A DNA stretch of 52,430 nucleotides from Bacteroidota bacterium (GTDB lineage Bacteria > Bacteroidota > Bacteroidia > 2-12-FULL-35-15), in the NCBI GenBank assembly GCA_947447995.1, contig CANFLQ010000007.1:1-52430 (forward strand), read 5' to 3'. Below the pieces are notes generated by a model that worked only from the letters and a program-made list of their open reading frames with translations, searched no databases and was not told the DNA's origin. The stretch's first letter is position 1. Each line of letters opens with the position of its first letter. Positions 35,802 to 43,258 of this stretch are shown piece by piece. The position numbers and the translations under genes were made by a program.

Positions 35802-35879
35802 CCTTAGTATTAAGTCATTGATAAAAGAGTATGTAAATACCGAAGAATTCTGCATGTTTATTTATTGAAAATTATAGCT

Positions 35880-35887
35880 TACTTTTG
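35880..35887 (+). promoter_or_regulatory. -7 promoter element for bioB
   Basis: TACTTTTG (TAnnTTTG), 71 bases before the bioB start and just before a dispersed repeat. A TTG lies upstream but at shorter spacing than the usual -33. Confidence 0.45.
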
Positions 35888-35917
35888 TTTAAAATAAGAT
35901 TTAAAATCACAAAACGT

Positions 35918-35950
35918 AACTTTAAACTTTCAAACTTTAAACTTTGAACT
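35918..35950 (+). repeat. CTTTAAACTTT-type dispersed repeat before bioB
   Basis: Alternating AAACTTT/CAAACTTT/GAACT units end 8 bases before the bioB ATG. A near copy is at 37003-37036, and a palindromic version occurs at 49551-49615. Confidence 0.6.
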
Positions 35951-35958
35951 AAATTAAA

Positions 35959-36957
35959 ATGACAGAGATCAGACATAACTGGAGCAACGAAGAAATTTTA
36001 GACATATACAACATGCCTTTGCTTGACCTTATTTATAAGGCGCAAACCGTTCATCGTGAATTTAACGATGCTAGTGAAGTGCAGGTGAGTTCATTATTAT
36101 CTATAAAAACAGGAGGTTGCGCCGAAGATTGCGGCTACTGCCCGCAAGCTGCACGTTACAATACAGGCATTGAAGTTCATAAATTAATGACCGTTAACGA
36201 AGTAATGGATGCTGCCGACCAAGCCAAAGAAGGGGGAGCATCCCGCTTATGTATGGGTGCCGCTTGGCGCGAAGTACGCGACAATCGCGATTTTGACCGT
36301 GTGCTGGAAATGGTAAAAGGCGTTAACCAAAAAGGTATGGAAGTATGCTGCACGCTTGGTATGCTTACCGAATCGCAAGCTCAAAAATTAGCTGATGCTG
36401 GTTTATATGCTTACAACCATAATTTAGATACATCCGAGGAAAGTTATAAAAAGATCATCACCACCCGTAGCTATGACGACCGTTTGGATACTATCTCCAA
36501 CGTTAGAAAAGCGAAAGTAAGTGTTTGTTCAGGCGGTATCATCGGCTTAGGCGAAACGGTTGAAGATCGCGTGAGTATGTTAAAAACATTATCATCCATG
36601 GCAGTGCATCCCGAATCAGTTCCAATAAACGCATTGGTTCCTGTTGCAGGTACTCCATTGGAAAATCAACCATTGGTTCCTATCTGGGACATGGTACGTA
36701 TGATCGCTACCACACGTATTGTTATTCCTAAAACAGTAGTTCGCCTTTCGGCAGGACGAACACAAATGAGTTTGGAAGGACAAGCACTGTGTTTTCTTGC
36801 TGGTGCTAACTCTATTTTTGCAGGTAACAAATTGTTAACCACTCCAAACCCTGAATTTAATGAGGACATGGAGATGTTCAAATTATTTGGATTAACTCCG
36901 CGTAAAGCGTTTAAGGGAACAAAGCAACCAAGAAAAGAGGCAATAGCGAATAGTTAA
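35959..36957 (+). CDS. bioB: Biotin synthase BioB
   Basis: 332-residue radical SAM enzyme that inserts sulfur into dethiobiotin. The radical cluster motif CxxxCxxC is Cys54, Cys58 and Cys61 in [12 protein letters not shown]. Conserved YNHNLDTS and the RLSAGR block with the arginine that contacts the second cluster are present. First of three biotin genes (bioB, bioF, bioA); bioD is not in the window. Confidence 0.97.
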   Translation: MTEIRHNWSNEEILDIYNMPLLDLIYKAQTVHREFNDASEVQVSSLLSIKTGGCAEDCGYCPQAARYNTGIEVHKLMTVNEVMDAADQAKEGGASRLCMGAAWREVRDNRDFDRVLEMVKGVNQKGMEVCCTLGMLTESQAQKLADAGLYAYNHNLDTSEESYKKIITTRSYDDRLDTISNVRKAKVSVCSGGIIGLGETVEDRVSMLKTLSSMAVHPESVPINALVPVAGTPLENQPLVPIWDMVRMIATTRIVIPKTVVRLSAGRTQMSLEGQALCFLAGANSIFAGNKLLTTPNPEFNEDMEMFKLFGLTPRKAFKGTKQPRKEAIANS

Positions 36958-37002
36958 TAGATAATAAATAGTGGACAAAGTTATGATTTACAATTTAGAT
37001 TA

Positions 37003-37036
37003 AAACTTTGAACTTTCAAACTTTAAACTTTGAACT
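37003..37036 (+). repeat. CTTTAAACTTT-type dispersed repeat overlapping the bioF start
   Basis: Near-identical to the repeat before bioB (units AACTTTCAAACTTTAAACTT). The repeat runs into the bioF coding region; the only plausible start, TTG at 37030, lies inside it. Confidence 0.6.
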
Positions 37037-38178
37037 CTTCCGACTTCCCAGCAGACAAATTCCTTACGCAATCACTCCTTAAACGCCAGGAACAAAATGC
37101 TTTTCGCAAATTGTTACCCGACAATTCCTTAGTTGATTTTTGCAGCAACGATTATTTAGGCTTTGCAAAATCTGCTGAATTAAAAAATAATATAAATACC
37201 GAATACGCTTCTTTAACTAATCAAACAAATGGCGCTACCGGCTCTAGACTATTGGCTGGCAACTCTGATTACGCAGAAGAGTTAGAAAAAAAAACTGCCA
37301 TCTTCCACAATACAGAAGCGGGCTTGATATACAATTCGGGGTACGATGCCAATGTGGGTTTGTTCTCTGCATTAGGTCGTAAAGGCGATACCATTATTTA
37401 TGATGAATTGATACATGCTTCGGTACATGACGGCATGCGCATGTCAAAAGCTACAACATTTGCTTTCAAACACAACAATGTGAACGATCTGGAAGAACAA
37501 CTAAAAACTGCTCAGGGAACAATATATATATCTGTTGAAAGTATTTATTCCATGGATGGAGATTGCGCCCCTCTTCTAGAAATAGTTGCACTATGCAAAA
37601 AGTACACGGCCAATTTAATTGTGGACGAAGCCCATGCAACAGGAGTTACGCCAAACGCTGGCAAAGGTAAAGTGCAGGAATTAAATTTAGAAAATGAAAT
37701 ATTTGCCCGTGTGCATACCTTCAGCAAAGCTTTGGGATGCCACGGAGCAATTGTATTAGGAAGTAATTTACTACGTGATTTCCTCATAAACTATTCCCGT
37801 GCATTTATTTACACTACGGCTCTTCCAATTAAAAGTCTGGTTACCATTAACCAAGCGTATCTGCTATTAAAACAAAATAGTGATGCCATTACAAGGCTCA
37901 ATAAAAATGTAAGTATTTTTAAAAACAACATTGCAAAAAACAAGAACATACATTTAGTTAAAAATGATAGTCCGATACAAAGTATTATTGTAAGTGGAAA
38001 CGATGAAGTAAAACAATTGGCAGAAAAAATAAAAAAGGAAGGCTATGATGTTCGTGCAATTGTAAGTCCGACAGTAGCTAAAGGCTCTGAGCGCTTGCGT
38101 ATTTGTATTCATGCCTTTAATACAACAGATGAAATACAAAAACTTTGCAAAATAATTAATACTTTACTAAACAACTAA
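37030..38178 (+). CDS. bioF: 8-amino-7-oxononanoate synthase BioF
   Basis: 382-residue PLP enzyme of the alpha-oxoamine synthase family, condensing pimeloyl thioester with alanine. Seen are VDFCSNDYLGFA, GATGSRLLAGN, the DEAHATG block and the PLP lysine in HTFSKALGCHG. There is no ATG: an in-frame TAA lies at 37024 and the first start-like codon is TTG at 37030, giving LNSSDFPADKF, a normal family N terminus. The start therefore appears to be TTG, within a dispersed repeat. Same-strand neighbours bioB and bioA support the pathway. Confidence 0.95.
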   Translation: MNSSDFPADKFLTQSLLKRQEQNAFRKLLPDNSLVDFCSNDYLGFAKSAELKNNINTEYASLTNQTNGATGSRLLAGNSDYAEELEKKTAIFHNTEAGLIYNSGYDANVGLFSALGRKGDTIIYDELIHASVHDGMRMSKATTFAFKHNNVNDLEEQLKTAQGTIYISVESIYSMDGDCAPLLEIVALCKKYTANLIVDEAHATGVTPNAGKGKVQELNLENEIFARVHTFSKALGCHGAIVLGSNLLRDFLINYSRAFIYTTALPIKSLVTINQAYLLLKQNSDAITRLNKNVSIFKNNIAKNKNIHLVKNDSPIQSIIVSGNDEVKQLAEKIKKEGYDVRAIVSPTVAKGSERLRICIHAFNTTDEIQKLCKIINTLLNN

Positions 38179-38193
38179 CATAAACATACCTAA

Positions 38194-38231
38194 CTCCCCT
38201 CTCCTTTAGGAGAGGGGCTGGGGGTGAGGCT
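38194..38231 (+). repeat. REP-like palindromic repeat, copy C, before bioA
   Basis: Perfect 10-base arms CCCCTCTCCT / AGGAGAGGGG with a TT centre, followed by CTGGGGGTGAGGCT. This is the best-conserved copy of the family also seen at 3085-3125 and 3183-3207. The tail ends one base before the bioA ATG and contains an in-frame GTG. Confidence 0.75.
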
Positions 38232-38232
38232 C

Positions 38233-39510
38233 ATGAATTTAGCAAACAGAGACAAAAATGCCGTATGGCATCCTTTCACACAACTAAAAGCTGCGCCTTT
38301 ACCTATTGCTATTGTAAAAGGAGAAGGCGCCTATTTTTATGATGAAAATGGCAAACGCTATATTGATGGCATTGCATCCTGGTGGGTAAACATACACGGA
38401 CATTGTCATCCTTACTTAACTAAAAAAATAACCGAACAATTACAAACACTTGAACACGCTATCTTTTCGGGGTTTACCCATGAACCTGCTGTTCAACTAG
38501 CCGAGCGTTTATTAAAACGATTACCGCAAAATCAATCAAAAATATTTTATTCAGATAACGGCTCTACCGCTGTGGAAGTTGCCTTGAAAATGGCATTTCA
38601 ATACTGGAGTAATTTATCCATTCCTAAAACAAAAGTAATAGCATTTGAGAATGGGTATCATGGAGATACGTTTGGAGGAATGTCTGTTGGCGCACGTAAT
38701 GCTTTTAACAATCCATTTTCAAAGTTATTGTTTGATGTAATTCATATTCCGGTTCCTATTAAGGGAAAAGAGAATGAAACTATTTCAGCTTTAAAAACCG
38801 CTTTACAGCAAAATGATATAGCATCCTTTATTTTTGAACCATTAATACAAGGTGCGGGCGGAATGGTAATGTATTCCCAAAAAATTCTTGATGAGATAAT
38901 AGCACTTTGTCGTGCTAAAAATGTAATTACCATTGCCGATGAAGTAATGACAGGCTTTGGAAGAACGGGGAAATTCTTTGCAAGCGACCATTTACAACAC
39001 AATCCAGACATACTTTGTATGAGTAAAGGAATAACAGGAGGTGTAATGCCTTTAGGTGCAACATCCTGCGCTCAATTTATTTACGATGCTTTTTTGAGTG
39101 ATGATAAAATGAAGACTTTTTTTCACGGACATTCGTATACTGCAAATCCTACCGCCTGTTCAGCTGCCTTGGCAAGCATGGATATGTTTGATGCACCGGA
39201 AGCCTTTGAAAACATAATGCGAATTGAACAACAACATGCCACATTTTTACAAAAAATAAAATCGCATAAAGCATTAATAGAAGTTCGCCAATTGGGAACC
39301 ATCATTGCTTTTGAAATAAAAACAAAAGAGCATACACATTACTTAAATTCATTGTCGGAATACATCTCAGAGTTTTTTATTCAACGTGGAATTATACTTC
39401 GTCCATTAGGAAATATTGTTTACATACTCCCACCCTATTGTATTAGTAATAACGATTTGGAATATATATATAGTGCTGTTGAGGAATTTCTGGAAACCCA
39501 ATTAATTTAA
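38233..39510 (+). CDS. bioA: Adenosylmethionine-8-amino-7-oxononanoate aminotransferase BioA
   Basis: 425-residue class III aminotransferase that converts 8-amino-7-oxononanoate to 7,8-diaminononanoate. Diagnostic blocks are VWHPFTQL at the start, GIASWWVNIHGH, the aspartate in TIADEVMTGFGRTGKFF and the PLP lysine in MSKGITGG. The ATG at 38233 gives the family start MNLANRDKNAVWHPF; the GTG nine bases upstream belongs to the REP-like repeat. Its stop converges on the transglutaminase gene with an 18-base gap. Confidence 0.96.
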   Translation: MNLANRDKNAVWHPFTQLKAAPLPIAIVKGEGAYFYDENGKRYIDGIASWWVNIHGHCHPYLTKKITEQLQTLEHAIFSGFTHEPAVQLAERLLKRLPQNQSKIFYSDNGSTAVEVALKMAFQYWSNLSIPKTKVIAFENGYHGDTFGGMSVGARNAFNNPFSKLLFDVIHIPVPIKGKENETISALKTALQQNDIASFIFEPLIQGAGGMVMYSQKILDEIIALCRAKNVITIADEVMTGFGRTGKFFASDHLQHNPDILCMSKGITGGVMPLGATSCAQFIYDAFLSDDKMKTFFHGHSYTANPTACSAALASMDMFDAPEAFENIMRIEQQHATFLQKIKSHKALIEVRQLGTIIAFEIKTKEHTHYLNSLSEYISEFFIQRGIILRPLGNIVYILPPYCISNNDLEYIYSAVEEFLETQLI

Positions 39511-39528
39511 AGCAATTTATCTTTTAAA

Positions 39529-40398
39529 TCAATCCTTAGGAATCACATCCACCTCCACTTTAACTTCATGATTTCCTGAACTAAAAATAATACCTTTTAG
39601 TGGTACCACATCCGCATAATCTCTGCCATAAGCAACGATGATATGTTTGTTGGAAGGTATTAAATTGTTGGTAGGATCAAATTCGCACCAGCCCATATAA
39701 GGTATAAATACAGAGATCCAGGCGTGTGACGCATCGCTCCCCTGAAGTTTAGGTTTTCCAATTGGCGGTAATGTTTCAATATATCCGCTTACATACCGAG
39801 CAGGGAAACCCATACTACGTATGCAGGCAATTGCCAAATGAGAGAAATCCTGACAAACGCCTTTTTTCTCTTTTAGAATTGTTTTTAAGGGGGTATTGAG
39901 GGACGAAAATCCTTCCTCAAATTCAAATTCAGTATATATCTTTTCTGTTAGTTTTTGCATGCTTTCATACAATGGGGTATGTGGCGAAAAACATTTTTCG
40001 GCAAATTTAATAATCTCATTATCCCATTTAATATATTGGGAAGGAAGCTGATATTGTAAAAGCTTAATTTTTAATTCAAGTTCGTAGTTTATTTTTTTTA
40101 ATGCTTCCTCACAGGTAATAAAATTTATGTTGATGGGTTGATTCTGTAGTATTTCCACATCACACGTGGTTACTACTTTTAAAGTTTTATGTGGTTCATG
40201 AATGGAAAAGAAATGCTGAATATTTCCAAAATAATCATTTCTGAAATTGATAAACGACGGTGTAGGCTCAATTACTATTTTGAAATTAGTACACCTTTGT
40301 GTTTGTAAATTTAATGGTTGTAAACAAACAATACTATGGTAATTATCTACTATATTTTCATATTCATATAGTGTTTGATGTTTCAGACTATATTTCAT
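39529..40398 (-). CDS. Transglutaminase-like cysteine protease family protein
   Basis: 289 residues from the ATG at 40398 (MKYSLKHQTLYEYE), the family's normal start; an in-frame ATG at 40416 would add six residues. A Bact_transglu_N-like region precedes the core with a complete triad: Cys182 in KGVCQDFSHL, His225 in DASHAWISVF and Asp241 in WCEFDPTNN. It overlaps the end of the ATP-grasp/alpha-E fusion gene by 11 bases. Related in layout to the protein at 34947-35801 but not a close copy. Confidence 0.93.
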   Translation of the reverse strand: MKYSLKHQTLYEYENIVDNYHSIVCLQPLNLQTQRCTNFKIVIEPTPSFINFRNDYFGNIQHFFSIHEPHKTLKVVTTCDVEILQNQPININFITCEEALKKINYELELKIKLLQYQLPSQYIKWDNEIIKFAEKCFSPHTPLYESMQKLTEKIYTEFEFEEGFSSLNTPLKTILKEKKGVCQDFSHLAIACIRSMGFPARYVSGYIETLPPIGKPKLQGSDASHAWISVFIPYMGWCEFDPTNNLIPSNKHIIVAYGRDYADVVPLKGIIFSSGNHEVKVEVDVIPKD

Positions 40399-42955
40399 CA
40401 GGCTTAATTTTTTCAATAGTTTCTAAAAACGAATGTTGTAAAATGGAGTGATGAAAATACATACTGGTAAGATTGCTGCTCACCATTGAAATCAAATCAA
40501 AAATCTCTACCATTGTCTCATCCAGATTTTTACGATGCAATGATTTTTTTTCTGTTTTTACCAAAAGTTCCGCATCCACTAATTTAACAATAGCTATGGT
40601 TCTCAGTACCGTTTTCTCTGCCAGATTCATTCTATTATTTTCGGAACTTCTTGGTAATTTGCTTAAACATTTTGATAAATCATCCAATAAAAATGAAAGC
40701 GTATAGGGGAGATTTTCATCTAAAAAAATCATATTCAATACCGCAACCAAATCAACATTCGATTTATTGATATATCTGTATTGTTGTAATAAATGATGGT
40801 TTTCTAAAACAGCTTCAATGATTATATTTTCTGTTTCTATTGTATTTTCAAAACTAAAGGAGGAGCGCATTACGGATATTAACGACAGTATCCGTTCTAT
40901 GTTTTTGCCGGCCTCCAACAAATAAAAGCCTGTATCCCTTGGCAATGTTTCCAGTAATATTCCATTAAACCCAAACAAGCGAGTATGCAATTTATTGAGT
41001 TCATCGTTTATTTGGTTGAAAGAGTTTTTTTCTGATTTTTTTAGCACAGTCAAACTTTCTCCCATTAAATTAATGATTCGTCTTGTTCCCAAATTCCACG
41101 TTTCACTAACTTGATTTATAGTATAAATTAATGCGTTTATATTGTTGGTAAGTGAGCCTGGTTTTTCAGAATTACATATTAATTCAAAAATCTCTTTGTC
41201 GGGATTTTTAAACACAGCGTCGTTTTCTTCATCAACAAAACCAGGATATGTAAGGGTGAGGTGGGTAAGCGATTTTAATAAAATGATAAAAAAATCAGGG
41301 TGTTTTTTGTTTTTATGACTTACATTTTCATTAAATCGATCGATGATAATTTTTAAAAAATTAGTTGTTGATAATGTCCGTTCGCATAAACGTCCTACCC
41401 AAAATAAATTTTCAGCATTTCTACTTGTAATTGAAAAAGACGAGGTATTATTTGAATTTTTAGTGATAACAAGTTGTTCATTAAATTCATCCGGCGAATC
41501 GGTAACAATCCACGTGTCTTTTGCAATACCTCCTAATCTGTTAGATATAACAAATTTATCTTTTACCGCCGAACTTCTTGTAAGTCCACCTTGCATCACT
41601 TTATAATTTGCTCCGTCCGACACTAAAAAGGCTCTTAAAGAAGCCAGACGGGGCTCAATTTTTCCATCAACGTACGAAGGGGTAGTAGATAAACTGACTT
41701 CTTCCTGAGCAATAAATTCTTTTGGACTTTTTAAAATAGTGTTCTTTAGTTCATGTAATTCAGACTCATTTAATTGTCGTCCATAAACAGTTTTAAAGCC
41801 TTGTTTACGATTTGATTTTTTTATAATTAATTTGTGTAAATTTTGAATTACAAAATCAAGTTCTTTTTGTTGACCGCACCACCAGGTAGCAACTGAATTT
41901 AAAATTAATTTTTCATTTAAAAAAAAGTCGCAAATGTTTTGCATAAAAGCCATTAAACCATAGCTTTCAAGAACACTTGTGCCTGGAGGATTTATAACAG
42001 ATACATTTCTTAAACGAATGGCGTTTAATAAACCGGGAACGCCTAATAATGAATTTTGATTTAATTCTAGTGGGTCCATCCATTCGTCATCCACTCTTCT
42101 AATAATAACATCTACACGTTCCAGTTTGTCTATTGATTTTAGCCAAACGAAACCATCCCTAACTAACAGATCACTGCCTTGTACCAATATATAACCTAAA
42201 TAAGTTGCCAAATAAACATGTTCAAAATAGGTTTCACTGCCCGGCCCCGGAGTTAGAAAAACCACAGTCGGTTCTTCATTTGATACAGCTCCTAAATTAG
42301 CTACCGTTTTTTGAAGGTTGTAGAAATAAGGTGACAACCTTCTCCTGTAAGTATTTTTATTTAACTCAGGAAAAACTTTAGCGATCACCGTACGGTTTTC
42401 AAGTGCATAACCCGAACCTGACGGAGATTGTGTACGGTTATCCAATATCCACATATTGCCATCAGGGCCGCGTGCCATATCACAAGCGTATAATAATAAT
42501 TGTGTATGGAGTTTTTGTTTAATGTCGAAACAAGGCAACAAAAAACCGGAATTATCAAAAACCAATTCAGGAGGAATAATTGATTTTTTAATCAACAATT
42601 GCGGTCCCGAAAGATCTTTTAAAATTAAGTCCAGTAAATGTGCTCGTTGTACAAGACCGTTTTCTATTTGTCTCCATTCATTTTGATGTATGATAAAGGG
42701 TATTGGATCCAGTTTCCAAGGGCGATTGGAGCCAACGTTAGATTCATAAACATTATACGTTACACCGTTTTCTTTCAGTTTATTTATGATGTCCTGATTT
42801 TTTAATTCCAGAACATCCATTCCAATGTTTTCAATGGTATTAAATAAATTTCCCCAATGTGGTTTTACTTGTCCATTTTGGTCAAGTATTTCATCATACG
42901 TATTTATTTTATTTTTATATGACTCGAGAAGACTCAATGCAATTTCTTTATTCAT
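40388..42955 (-). CDS. Fusion of circularly permuted ATP-grasp (DUF404/407) and alpha-E (DUF403)
   Basis: 855 residues. The ATP-grasp part (about 1-485) has PIPFIIHQNEWRQIE, DNRTQSPSGSGYALENR and VDVIIRRVDDEWMDPLEL, then GGIAKDTWIVTDS. The alpha-E part follows, starting SRNAENLFWVGRLCERT near 500. The loop that reads VVKPVDQSGGYGI in the stand-alone protein at 32341 is IIKKSNRKQGFKTVYG here, without the glycine run, as in the distinct fused subfamily. The fusion shows that the two domains work together. Starts 303 bases from the DUF2126 gene and overlaps the transglutaminase gene. Confidence 0.92.
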   Translation of the reverse strand: MNKEIALSLLESYKNKINTYDEILDQNGQVKPHWGNLFNTIENIGMDVLELKNQDIINKLKENGVTYNVYESNVGSNRPWKLDPIPFIIHQNEWRQIENGLVQRAHLLDLILKDLSGPQLLIKKSIIPPELVFDNSGFLLPCFDIKQKLHTQLLLYACDMARGPDGNMWILDNRTQSPSGSGYALENRTVIAKVFPELNKNTYRRRLSPYFYNLQKTVANLGAVSNEEPTVVFLTPGPGSETYFEHVYLATYLGYILVQGSDLLVRDGFVWLKSIDKLERVDVIIRRVDDEWMDPLELNQNSLLGVPGLLNAIRLRNVSVINPPGTSVLESYGLMAFMQNICDFFLNEKLILNSVATWWCGQQKELDFVIQNLHKLIIKKSNRKQGFKTVYGRQLNESELHELKNTILKSPKEFIAQEEVSLSTTPSYVDGKIEPRLASLRAFLVSDGANYKVMQGGLTRSSAVKDKFVISNRLGGIAKDTWIVTDSPDEFNEQLVITKNSNNTSSFSITSRNAENLFWVGRLCERTLSTTNFLKIIIDRFNENVSHKNKKHPDFFIILLKSLTHLTLTYPGFVDEENDAVFKNPDKEIFELICNSEKPGSLTNNINALIYTINQVSETWNLGTRRIINLMGESLTVLKKSEKNSFNQINDELNKLHTRLFGFNGILLETLPRDTGFYLLEAGKNIERILSLISVMRSSFSFENTIETENIIIEAVLENHHLLQQYRYINKSNVDLVAVLNMIFLDENLPYTLSFLLDDLSKCLSKLPRSSENNRMNLAEKTVLRTIAIVKLVDAELLVKTEKKSLHRKNLDETMVEIFDLISMVSSNLTSMYFHHSILQHSFLETIEKIKPDEI

Positions 42956-42988
42956 CTTAAAATTTTATAATAGGCATACTGAATAAAG

Positions 42989-42996
42989 CAAAAATA
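42989..42996 (-). promoter_or_regulatory. -7 promoter element for the ATP-grasp/alpha-E fusion gene
   Basis: The minus strand reads TATTTTTG (TAnnTTTG), 33 bases upstream of the start. The base composition makes chance matches likely. Confidence 0.35.
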
Positions 42997-43038
42997 ATAG
43001 ATTTATAGAGAGCTTGTTTAAATTTTACTGAAACAATT

Positions 43039-43191
43039 AACAGGTCGCTCCTACGGAGCTTATATAAACTGTTCATAATTCAAAAGCTACAAACATTACA
43101 CCCCTATGGGGTTTTATAAGAGCTCCAGAGGAGCGTTCTGTTTGTAGAAAATCATCCCATAAGTTAGTTTAGCTCCGCAGGAGCGACCTGT
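43039..43191. repeat. Composite of GC-rich palindromic repeats (three 21-base units)
   Basis: The 303 bases between two genes contain three copies of AGCTCCgnAGGAGCGacCTGT. One inverted copy is at 43039-43060 (read as AACAGGTCGCTCCTACGGAGCT). One variant is at 43121-43141 (AGCTCCAGAGGAGCGTTCTGT). One is at 43171-43191 (AGCTCCGCAGGAGCGACCTGT). Between them lies ACACCCCTATGGGG at 43098-43111. The outer copies face each other and could pair into a large hairpin. Flanking sequence is plain AT-rich DNA. Confidence 0.75.
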
Positions 43192-43258
43192 ATTTAAATA
43201 CAATATAAAACTAATAGTATTTTCTATATTGACTTTAATTTCACCCAACTTCTATAAA

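Noticed and set aside
37003-37036. A regulatory operator for biotin control
   Set aside because: No BirA-type inverted site is visible; the sequence is a repeat also found away from biotin genes (49551-49615).
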